From assembly GCA_022495005.1 (NCBI GenBank), contig JAGYXB010000196.1, positions 124,001 through 188,000 on the forward strand: a DNA stretch of 64,000 nucleotides. Direction: 5' to 3'. How positions within the stretch are numbered: position 1 is the first letter of the stretch; each line of letters starts with the position of its first letter. Below the pieces are notes generated by a model. The model saw only the letters and a list, made by a program, of their open reading frames with translations, made no database searches and was not told the DNA's origin. The translations under genes and the position numbers were made by a program. This document shows positions 1 through 12,100 of this stretch, piece by piece. This DNA is from Rhyacophila brunnea. Taxonomy: Eukaryota; Arthropoda; Insecta; Trichoptera; Rhyacophilidae.

Positions 1-172
1 GCACTATGCGGGAACCCAAAGTCTCCATACGAGAGGGGTTTCATACTGATGAAGGCGTATAGGAACACAACCAACATGAGAATTGGTGTCACGATTCCCC
101 AACAGTATCGCCAGTAGACGGTCACCTTGCGATTCGTCATGAACTCCAGATCTTCACAGAAGTTTTCCAATC
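1..172 (-). CDS. Transporter exon: IL5 and TM11, runs off window
   Basis: Starts after an acceptor whose AG is at 174-173 and completes a glycine codon left by the upstream exon (phase 1). It reads LENFCEDLEFMTNRKVTVYW, then a hydrophobic segment with WGIVTPILMLVVFLYAF, which is TM11, and then SMKPLSYGDFGFP. No donor is reached, so the exon continues outside the window. The EFMTNRK-type intracellular loop before TM11 is typical of SLC6 proteins. Confidence 0.92.
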
Positions 173-3100
173 CTGAAAATCGAACTGGATATTAAGAACT
201 ACATTCTTTCAAATTGGTAAAAACGGTGACGTCCCTCAGGATAGTTTACCTAGAAATAGATACCTAGAAATAATTCAAAATAAAATTTCGAAATAAAGTT
301 ATATCAAAGGTTGGCGACCAACTTGCAATCCACCGCCCTATCCTCAACATCTTAAGTAGCCAAGTGAATCTCTTTTTACATAAATTATGCTTCTGCTGTT
401 CTATACCTTCCCCTGCATTATGATTTGGAGTAAATTACCCTTCTTAAATTCATAAAATATTTACAAGGGTGGCCCGCCAAATATTTTTGATTTCAAAATT
501 GTCCCTTTGACGAAAAAGTTTGTGAACCCCTGGTTTAGTGTAACTACTGGAAATATTTAATTCTGCTATTAATATTACAGAAAAAAGAAATATTATCATC
601 ATATATAGGGAATCCAATCCCGAGCCAAAATTCTGATCCCTGGATTTCGGGATTACAATTTGACAATCCCGGGATTGGGATTTTTTTCAATTGTTAATAT
701 AAAATTTTTATATTTATAAATAACATTGATAAAATCGGTCAAAAATAAATCTAGTATAATTTATACTATTTAAGACATTTATTGTTAATATTGTATATGT
801 TCAATCTTGGAAATACATAAGTTGAATGGAGTAAATAATATTGTAATATAAATAATAATGTGAATTTAATATGAGATTGCTGTTTCTGATAGTAAAGACT
901 TAATGTATGGGTTAGCGAGATTTAAAATAGTAAAGCAAATCATGGTGTACTTATGGCCTTTCCGCTTCATAAATCTAATTAGTCATATTTTCGCTTTTAT
1001 TTTATTTTCCATAAAAATTGATAAAAAAATCGATCCCCAAAGTTTCGGGATTATGTTTATCAATCCCGGGATTCATAGGTATCGAAAATAGCTCGGGTTC
1101 CCGGGATTGGAATCCCTAATCATATATCACTAATAAACTAAAATATGAAATTGTTGACACAATATAAAAAAATGAATGACCATAATATAATAAAACGAAA
1201 TTACCATATATCCAGAAAACACCAGTGATCTCAGCTATGGCCAATCCGAGGATCAGGAAAGTCCCTCCATACTGGTCAACGAGAGTCAGGATCCACTGTC
1301 CTCCCTACACAATGAAATAAAATATATTACTTTCAAACATTTATCCATATGCCATATAATTATCAGTGGCGAAGGGTGGAGGTAGGCGGTTAAGATAAGC
1401 TATAAATAGTGCACACTAAACTTTGTCTGGCTACGTATTTGTTTTCATTGAAATAAGACTACAATTTACAGACGGTGTTGGGTAGTTTTTAAAATTCATT
1501 GAAATCACGTCAGGAGTCAAGCAACGCTGTGTACTTGCGCCCTTTATTTTCATCATAATGCGTCACCCTGCATCGGTGCTACAAAAGCGATCTACGCGCT
1601 GCAGGTCTGGAATGGCGGGAGGTGCAAGAGTTGGCGATGAATCGAGGGAAGTGGCGCAAACTTATGCTTGCCCTATGCCTCAACGCTTGATCGTGACAGG
1701 GTGAAAGAAGAAGAAGAAACCATGCGAAACCAAGCCATAATAAATAATAGTAAAAATAATTACAAGATAAAAATAACTTTTTATATACAACGTTTTTAAA
1801 TTTTCTGTTGAATCATATAAACTTGACTTGACTAGCTTAAACGATCAAAAAAATTTGTACTTGATACAAATACTGAATAATGAAATGTCATTTCATATTG
1901 ATTTTCATATAACGCACGTATATATTAATAATTTAGTTGCTAGGACCCCAGACCCCTAGCAACCAATAATGGTGTCGAAATGACTTTTCATACAAAACAG
2001 AATTAACTGAAAATGAATTCAATTCTACCTAAAGATAGCTAAAAGTATTAAAACATGCATTGACATCGTGTTCTGATATATTCTAAAAGTTTCAAATGTC
2101 TAGCTAGTCGGGAAGTTAGTTAAAAATTGATTGCAAGATTTGTACCGGACAAATAAGAATACGAGCTAAGAAAAACATCTAAAATTATGAAATTAAATCA
2201 TACATAACTTTGGATATTTTATAGTTAGAATAATTAAGGCAGGGCTTAATGAATTTAAAAAAATTAACCAACACTATGTGCAATATGTATTCTTAGTCCA
2301 ACGAAAACAAATAACTATGAATGAAAAAGTGTGCACATATCTATCGTATCGCCCAAAGTATATCAAAACTATTATAATTTGGTTTAGGCAGGGTTTAATT
2401 GATTTTTAAAAAACTAACCAGCACCTTCGATAAATTGTAGTCTTAGTTCAATAAAAACAAAAACGTATAACTAATAAAGTTTAATGTGCACGATTTATGG
2501 CGGATCTTATCAGCCTACGTCCACCCTTCGCTACTGATATATTATATATTATAGGTATATTATATACACACAGACGATTTCGCTTAAGAGCGTACATAAG
2601 TGAAGCGGCAAATAATTTTCAACTGTATGTAGAACGAAATTACGGCCGCGTTGTCATTTGGAGAGCGATAGTCGAGGCGCCTGCACGTCGATTCGTTTTG
2701 TCATGGCTTCGGATGAAAATATTCTTAAATCGTGTAAAGATGACTAAAAAACTTTACGTATGTACTTAAAAAAGAAAATATGTCAATGAATATACTATTA
2801 TTATTACGAATATAATAATACATAATATAAAAAGGACGCATGTTGAACTTTTATGACAAATTATATTTCGTTCGGCTTCGGTCATTTGCACCCGCGACCC
2901 GCATTCCGCGCATCGCTAGTCGCGATCTTTTTATACCATGCCTCAGCTGAGGTATAGCCACTACCAGAAATCCTCTAAATATTATGTGGACCGCGAATAA
3001 TTCGCGCAATTATTGCGCTTCATTATCGAATTATCGATTGCGTTTTTATTCAATTTGTATGACTGACAAAGTTTAGTGTGCACTATGTATGTCGAATCTT

Positions 3101-6100
3101 AACAGCCTATCTTCGCCCCTCGCCACTTTCTTAGAGCTACATATTATTTTGTTTTTTTATTTGACTTAAAATTTTCGTTTTTCACATAGGTATGTGGGGA
3201 TTGCAATACCGGTATTTTAAAACCGGTATTCAATTATTAATCGATACCGAAATACTGGTTTCAAAAATAAAAAAATACCGGTATATTCGGTATTAAGAAA
3301 GCATGCACGTTTATGTTTTTCGAAAATGAATTTAATGTTATTTTTCACTACTTACCACTATATTGTGTATTGTGTATAATATGTTTTATGCTACCGAGCT
3401 AATATATTGACTGAAATCAGCAAAAGTTAGATAACACTAAAACAAAAACTCTCAAATGTATTTATAGAATTGTCGCGATGAATTAACATATTTCGAAAAA
3501 GGAAACATTTCTGGCAAATATTTCCAATTATTCTTTAACTATTGATCAAACTAGAGATGGGAAAACTGGTCGATTTTGAAGACTAAGTATACTTACTACC
3601 AGTATAAAAAAATACATAGTATAGAAACTTATTCCAAAATACTTACTAGTATTTGGAATACTATATAGAGCGTTTGGCGTGCGTATGCGACAAAAGTTTC
3701 ACACTCAACTGAAACTAAAACCAACTCCATATTAGTATTTGAAATACGTATCGGCTCAGGGAACTCAGACTGCGTTCGGCTTCAATAGAATCGCTAAAAA
3801 TACTCTGAGCTCCGCTTGTCGAAAAGTCCCATTTATTATAAAATTTTAAACACATTTTAAATTTATGAGTTGTTTTTCTGTTAGGTTACAATATTCTTGT
3901 TAACAAATATGAATAACAGTGATTTTTTTTAAATTTTAAACATGTTTTGAGCGGTCGTATAACAAGCCTAAGCCTGTGCGTCATCTCACTACTGTGCTGC
4001 GACACAAAATTTGTGACCTATTATTCAAACATTCAAACGCAATAGACTAATAAATTAAAATATACCTATATTCAAGTGCTATTTTGTTCGCGCGCATTCA
4101 ATGTCAATAGTATTGAAAGTCTACAAACTAGCGAGTGCACAAAACAGCGACTCGCGATGATATCATCACAAGTTTTTTGGAATAAGTTTATTGGGCCACA
4201 CATACTGAGTATGGGTAGTTCCATCCGAAACGTGAGTACACAAACTGATGACAGTATTTCCAACTCACCTCTAGATCAAACGTTTAATTTTAGAGCAATT
4301 TTCCTGTACCCTGACTAGTTTTTTTTTGTAAAAATGAGCAGTTCTAAAATATTATAATCTTTACATATTTATAAAGGTCAATATAATAAATGAATGCGAT
4401 TTAGGTTGCTATAAAACAGTATTTTAATCGGTATATTTATTAATATGTACTTACTACTTTTTTTCTATAATATGTTGTGACGAATACCGGTATTCAATAA
4501 GAAATACCGAAATACCGGTATTGATACATTCATTCTGTTTTGCAATCCCTAGGTGTGAGTCCCGATTTGTTTTTCGTGAAGTCATACAAAAATAGAGTGA
4601 ACACTTTTTTATAGTTATTATGTGACACACTTTCGCGTGTTACTGCAGCTTAAATTGCATGCAATAATAGCGACAAAACTATTTCATAAAACATAATGTT
4701 GACGCAATAGTGGTGGCCTTAATTGGCAGACATTTTACGATTTCGCCGATTTTAAATAATAAAAAAAAACTGTAAAACATGTCTAACGATTTAATTCACG
4801 ACATTAAAATCATCATTCAGAACTACCTACATACGTACTGTTGTTTATTTTGAGTGCTTCACAAGCATAGTGGACCAAGTCCATTCTGGTTATTTTTGAG
4901 TAAGCTAGGTTCAAACGTAATATTTGAGTATTCATCTAACTTATAATAATATATTGATGTGAAAATAATAATCCAAATTAATTAAATGTAATCTAATATA
5001 AGGAATAAAATGTTTATAACTTCTAGTATTGATGTGAAAACTGTAACCAACTCAGTTTTTACTCATATTATGTCACGTGTACTCATTTAAACCTCAAAAA
5101 TAATGATTTGTTGTTATTTTTAGTACATAGTTAACATAATCATTATTATGTTATATTATTAATATTTCTATTTGAAAAAAACTCAGTTTACTGATCGCTT
5201 TTTAATATGTTTTTGATACGGTGACATTGTTTACGTATGTTTTTGTTTTGTTTTAAACTCGCAGTCTATTATTTTATGCTCAATTGTTTGAAAATAATAA
5301 CTACCTACTTCACATCTTTAAGAGTGATGCAAGTTTGTACATTTAATTACAGTCATCCCAAAATTACCTAGGTCACCGTTTCTCAATCTAGTTTAGTCAA
5401 AGAACCCTTATAACATATTTTATATAAGCATTGCAGCATTGGTCCTTACTATTTTCCGACCAATGAACACTTTATCAAGAGAAAATAGCTCAAATATCTA
5501 AAGATGCTGGATTTTTTTAATGTCACGTTAAAAAATATATTTTACAAATATTTTACACTTCAACTTATTATAACGGGTTTTATCATCAAATTAGTATGAA
5601 CTTCTTTAAAAATTATGATTAGAAGAAAACATGGGATAAAAATTATTAAATTATTTCATTTTATACAACGCTCATTCTGTATAGCACGGCAAATTAGAAT
5701 GCGGACGACTTCTCAGAGTGTTATTGAATCCCAGACCCTATACTAAATATCCATTCTGGTTATTTTTGAGTAAGCTAGGTTCAAACCTAATATTTGAGTA
5801 TTACCTTGTCTTTAAGCTTAAGGGTATGATTTCCCTTACATAATAACTTAAATGTACTCAAAATAACACTTCAGAATTGCAATCATACCCTTCTTACATC
5901 ATTAGAAATACTTCTATGTTTGAACCTAGCTTAATCAAAAATAACCAGAATAAACTTGGTTCACTATGCTTGTGAAACACTCATTTATCACTTCTTGCTT
6001 TCTGAAAAGCAAAAATGTCGAGTACATTTTTATCAATTATCATTGACGGTATAAACTTGGTTAAATATCAAATAATTAGTTAAAAATCATAAAATACTTT

Positions 6101-9100
6101 TTTGATATTATGAAATTATTGGAAAACCAATAGTGCCACCCTCGTCGGTCGATTCCGTCAAAAAATATTGTTATTTTTTTTATTTATAGCACCTGTACAC
6201 GTGCATTGATTTACTGGCAACGATAGCGTGTAAATTAAACTATCGCTACAATAACTACGTATAGCGCCTGTACACGTGAATGGATTTACTGGCACCAATA
6301 GCGTGCAAGGTAAATTAATCTATTGCTATAATAACGGTTAACACACAAAAGTTCAAACTGTCTCGCCAATCTCATTCGTTAAGCGAATGCGTTTGTTGTC
6401 GTTGTTGTTGAAAGGTTGTAAAAATTGGTAAACGTCAAAATTCTCTGCGTGGTATTGTTCGTATTTTTCGGCAGGTTCGCCACTATCGTTTTACATATTA
6501 TCGCACACAACTATTATGTGAAAATTCAAAAGCCGTTAAACTTTTATGATCCATACATAAAGTCATTCAACTTGCACGATAATACGTGTTTCCATTTGCA
6601 TTTTACCACGTTATTATTAGCTCGTATTCTTGTTTGTCCGGTACAGATTTTTTCTGGTGCAATACAATTTTTTCTTGTTTGTCCACGATTTTTAACTAAC
6701 TTCCCGACTAGCTAGACATTTGAAACTTTCAGAATATATCAGAACACGGCGACAGTGCATTCTTTTAATACTTTTGACCATTTTTAAGCAGAATTGAATT
6801 CATTTTCAGTTAATTCTGTTTTGTATATTTCGGAAAAAATTCGTTAAAAGTAATATTTACTACTCACAATTTTTGGTTGCTAAGGGGGTCCTAGCAACTA
6901 AATTATTAATATATACGTGCGTTACTATGGAAATCAATATGAAATGTCAAAATGACATTTCTGTATTCTATAATATTAAATGTATTCAGTATTTCTATCA
7001 AGTACAATAAAAAGTTTTTATTAATACATAGAATTGTCAAATTTATATGATTCAACAGAAAATTTAAAAACAAATGTAAGTATATAAAAAGTTCTTTTTA
7101 TCTTGTAATTATTTTTGTTATGGTCGGGAATGTAAACAGACTATCACTTTATTTGAGGACAGAGTTTACTGATATTCATGATATGAACAAAAAATCATAT
7201 TCCTGTAAATGACCGACACTCGACGGTCCACTTACCGGTGTGATGTAGACGAGGCCAACGATGAATCCTGTAAGACAGCACCCGAGGGATATCTGCCAGT
7301 AGCGAATGTTTCTGAACCTGTCAGCCATCACCGTGACGATCGTGCTCTGGAGAGATACAGCGCTTCCAAGTCCAAGAACCAGCAGCATGAGGAAGAATAA
7401 CACGGCAAACAGCTGAAAAAAAAAATTAAGATTCATCAGAAAATAAACAATATTGAGTCACTGAATTTATTTGACAACACATAAAAATAATGACGACAAT
7501 TTAAAGTATTAAATAAACGAGGGCAAAACACGAGATAAATAAAAAAAACAACAACAATTTAACTTAAATTATTTGTCTTATATGTCGTCATAATATAAAT
7601 ACTGCAACAAGGTCACTCCTGTTTTATAAAGATGAAGAATTTCAAATCTATCATTATTGAAGAGGTTCTTTCTTGTGTGCTACTACAGCCTGAGGAGTAC
7701 TTCGACCACCCCAAACATAATCTTATCATCTTCCCAATCATCGGCTCCCTTCCTCGAATCGATCACTAATAGGGCTTACAACTGTTTCTGTAGAAGTCGT
7801 GTTCTTCCCGCACTCCTTTCATCTTCTGGACCATTTAACTTGAGGCGCTTCATCAGTGTTTGATGATGCAAAGTATCAAGTGCCAGGCCCATGGCAAGCG
7901 CATGGTTTTGATACATCTAATGATTCAGGATTATCAATTAATAACTTATGCCGCATTCTCACGATTTTTCCGTTCAACTGTCAAATTTATGTTGAATGTT
8001 TAACAATAATTCGAAAGGAATGATCCACCAGTGGTGTGCGATTCATAGATGCTCATTTTTATTGTGCAAATCGTAGGATAAAATTGTACTTAACTTTACT
8101 TATAAACTATTTCTTTTTATTTAACGAATAATTCAAAAATTTTAAGAATGCACCTTTCTAATTATATAATTCAAAAAGACACCCGGAAGGAACCGGACCC
8201 GCGTCTCTTGGATATCGCGCCCTTCGCATTGCCACTATGGTACGACTGCCATCTTTCCAGCTCTTTTTCTTTTTCAGTTTTTCCTTCAGACCCACGACGA
8301 AGAGCCATGCGTAGGGATTGCAATACCGAATGAAAATGTCAATACCGATTATCGGTATTTTAATACTGAATACCGGAATTAATACCGATATTCGTTAAAA
8401 TATTTAAAAAAGAAGTACTTATCAGTAAATATAACTATTAAAATTATGTTATATCAAAAACCTACCTACTTACATATTATATTATGTAAACATTAAAAAA
8501 AATTAACTAAAGCCTTCAATTTTATTCAAAATTCAAATAAGTCTGGCTGCAGGAAAAGCTTCTTAACTTCAACGCTTATACAATCATGAATAATTTTATT
8601 ATATAACAATTGAACATTTGTCATGGATATTTTCTATTTCGAAATAATATTATGATAATTTATATTTTATATAAATTATTACAATTATATATATATATTG
8701 GATTAATTGTATTTTGTTATTATTTCACCTCTATGCAGTCCATATATTTGCATTTTAGCAGCACATACCTTATAATTCACTATCAACAACGTAAACGAGT
8801 GTGCTTTCTTAATACCGAAAATTCCGATATTCTGGATTTTTAAAACCGGTATTTCGGTATTTATAAATACTGGAATACCGGTTTTAAAATACCAGTATTG
8901 CAATCCCTAGCCATGCGCTCTTTGTTTATAGGTATACAAACGCGAATACTATAGATGCCGAGGAGAATAGGCCGTTTGGCCTTGTTGCCTCATATTATAC
9001 CTATATATAATTGAAATTGTTCGTTGTCAGTATGTGTTTGCCTTTGATGAGTATACACAGCGCCTGAAGAACTAAAGAACTAAACCCGGGTCACGAAAAA

Positions 9101-12100
9101 CGACTCAAATGGAATAGTACAAAAATTAAATCCATTAGAATTGTAATATCATTAAGAGTTTTAGTCAGCTAGACTTGTACGTCAGTTTATACTCGGTTCG
9201 TGCCCCGCTACAATAATCATCCAGGCATCTCAGGAACTCTTTTCTCTCTCCTCCCAGTCAGTCGCAGCGAATCTCTTTGTATCCCTCTTGGTGTTGTACA
9301 TCCATCTACTCTGAGGGCAGCCAAGGGTCCATCGGCCTACTGCGGTTCCTTTGTAAATATTGTCCGCTAATGAACATCAATTAAAATTGTTGTCATGAAA
9401 ATAATCTAAAGTCCAGCTTACCTGTGGTACCCAAGTGAACTTGGAAATGGCATCAGGGTATGAAATGAAAGCAAGACCAGTTCCGCCAGCTCCAATCACT
9501 TTGCCAATGTCAGCTTCCCCCTTCTCGTGAGCGAGGTTACCCAGGATCCCAAAGATTGTGAAACCAGCCAGTAAACTGGTGAAAGTGTCAAGGGTTGTCA
9601 CAATCATGGCGTCCCTAAAGATATTCACATTATTTTATGATTATTGTTTTAAATTTTGTTTAATTACCTATTGATTTTCAAAACTAGCGATAGTACTTAC
9701 ATTGTTATTTAACGAGTTTAATTTAATTATTTACAAAATAATACATATACCTATTAGTAAAAAGGTACTTTACTACTATAAATTTTCATAACTATTTATA
9801 TACATGGGGGTTAATTCTGAAATGGATCAAGTCTACTAAATCAAAATAGCCTGCGTATGGAACAAGTGACTGATAAAAAACATGTCCTGATTTACAACCT
9901 TTACTAAAAACATTTGGTTGAATAATACAAATTTTACCAACCAAAATACGGATCAATATTATCCCATTGTCGATTTATCGTCAAATGTAGTGTTTCAATT
10001 CGTATGCTTTATCAGTGGTGAGGGGTGGAGGTAGATTGTTAAGATCAGGCATACTTAAATAGTGCACACTAAATGAATACGTGTATTAATTAAGGCGCTA
10101 AGTACCAAAAAAATAAAAACTGACATTTTTATAGAAAAATGTTCGACATACCAACGCCAATAACTTCAACTATAGTCAAAGTGCCTCAAGCAAGTCAAAA
10201 AAATACAGCAAAATAATTAAACCTGTCGACATTGTAAGTCCGTTGGCGTGTTTTATTTATAATGGTATAAGTAGCACTGCAGTGGTCAACTGCATTCAAT
10301 ATAAAATAGCTGACGATGGTGTGTTGACACTTGTGAGTTCTTAATACCTAAAATTATAGAAGCTGCCGTGATTGCTTCACACTGTAAAACTACATTTTTC
10401 AAAAGGTCTGCTTCATGAAATTTTACTGCAATGACTCGGTATTTTGTAACTACAGGCAATACTACTTTTTGGTACTTAGAGCCTTATTTAATACACGTAT
10501 TCAAATTTTGTCAGTCATACTTATTTGTTTTCATAATATAACTAAGAACACATTTTGCATATGGTACTGGTTAGTTTTTAAAATTCAATTAAACCCTGCC
10601 GAAATCAAACCATGATAGTTTAGGTATGCTATGGACGATCAGACAAAAATAGTGCACACCTTTTCAGTCATACTTTTTTTCCATTGTAATATTGTAATAT
10701 CTAAAATTATGTATAGTTTAATGTATAATTTTAAATATTTTATAGATAAACGAATATGTTTTTCTATTGTCTATTATGACTTCTATTATGGCATTTCGAA
10801 TGTATCAATATTAAATACAACTTAGTTTGACGTAAACGTCATAAAACGTATTTTTTTTTTGTTTAAATACCAGTTGTTCCAAATTTGAATGAGACATTAG
10901 AATAAAGTTGTGATTATATTAAGCTGCACGACGCATAATGTCACGCTGTCACGGCAACAAATTTAGTCTATGGTTTCGTCATTTTGCAGAATATTTTGAA
11001 CGATCACCATTTCGGTAAATTCAATGATGGAGAGTGCTAACTCTAATGTATTAGTATTTTGAATTATTATTCATTAGTCATGCTAATTTCAACAGTTTCT
11101 ACGTGTACGTGCGTTAAAATCACTTGCGATATTATATCCAAACATAATAATATTTTGAATAGAACCCAACCTGCAGACCATATATAAGACACAATATTTT
11201 TATAGAAAATACATAGTGCCAACCAATGACATTACTATGGACGAAGCATCTGGGAAAAAAAATGACACTCACTTTATTTGTCGGGTCTGCCGAATGACAT
11301 AATCTGTTCTAACGCCATTACAATAAAGGTGATATTGCTATAAATTTCCGAAACTTTTTGTCGGGTCTGCCGAATAGTTCGGTTCGAACAGGTTCGCTCA
11401 AACGAACATTGATACTAGAAACACTGTTCTAACGCCGTTACAATAAAGGTGATATTGCTATAAATTCCCGATGCGTGATATCGCATAATGATACTGCGTG
11501 ATGTCTACCTATACACGTGCGAATGTCACTATGGGCGAATTTACTTGCTAGCTACTGTACTGAATGCGTCGTCCATTAATAATGTCATTGGTGCCAACCG
11601 CTAAAAACAAAAAACACGCGATTCTGACATGAATCTAAAATGTCTAGGTATGTAGAAAATGATAAAAAAAATGTTCATTGAGTCATGCAGGTGCCGATGC
11701 AGTGCAGTACAATGTGAGGTGACTTCATTGTTGTTCTGGTGATTTTGGCAGATTTTGCTACCTCACAATGTTCGTTTAAAGGTTCAAATATGCTACGGGA
11801 TGGGAGCATCAGTCTCATAACATTTTTAATACCAAGAAAAACGACATTACACACTTTTTTCCCCGTAGCGGCAGCTTACTGTGACATCACGTGATAAAAC
11901 ACGAAGTGCATTATAATAATATATTTGACACTTAAAACAATTCTACGAGCACACTGACATCTGCACCGACAACGTTTTTACTATAAGTATATTATAATTA
12001 TACCATTTTTTATTAATATAATATACGAGGTTAATAATATGCACTTTATTTCATCATTTAATAAAATTATAATGTAATCCTCACCTCGCACTACCAACTG

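Larger units (their letters stand above)
1364..2536. mobile_element. hAT-b MITE, interrupted by LINE fragment and REP1
   Basis: The left end CAGTGGCGAAGGGTGGAGG and right end CCACCCTTCGCTACTG are inverted repeats of the family whose intact copy is at 37229-37811. The inverted arms extend inward beyond 100 bp, with TAGTGCACACTAAAC on the left and TTTAATGTGCAC on the right. A non-LTR retrotransposon remnant (1507-1719) and a REP1 copy (about 1740-2170) lie inside. The flanking 8-mers do not match, so no clear target duplication survives. Confidence 0.75.
1305..7235 (-). other. Intron between the TM9 and TM10 exons
   Basis: A 5.9-kb intron filled mostly with repeats: hAT-b (1364-2536) carrying a LINE fragment and a REP1 copy, a TTAA-type MITE (2588-2959), a hAT-b right end (about 3065-3127), hAT-a copy 1 (3195-4551), a foldback element (4852-5982), TTAA-2 ends (6186-6600) and an inverted REP1 copy (6610-7120). 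Stretches 4552-4851 and 5983-6185 show nothing recognisable. Confidence 0.7.
7413..9421 (-). other. Intron between the TM7/EL4 and TM8 exons
   Basis: It contains SINE2 copy a (8107-8252), hAT-a copy 2 (8312-8909) and a LINE tail fragment (9215-9345). Stretches 7413-8106 and 8918-9214 are AT-rich with no feature recognised. Confidence 0.6.

Noticed and set aside
4072..4318. Overlapping 63- and 80-codon ORFs on both strands in hAT-a copy 1, possibly transposase remnants
   Set aside because: No BED finger, DDE or hAT dimerisation motif; no homologous frame in the other copies.
7209..7400. Plus-strand ORF over the TM8-TM9 exon
   Set aside because: Antisense shadow; the minus strand carries the transporter reading with correct splice sites.
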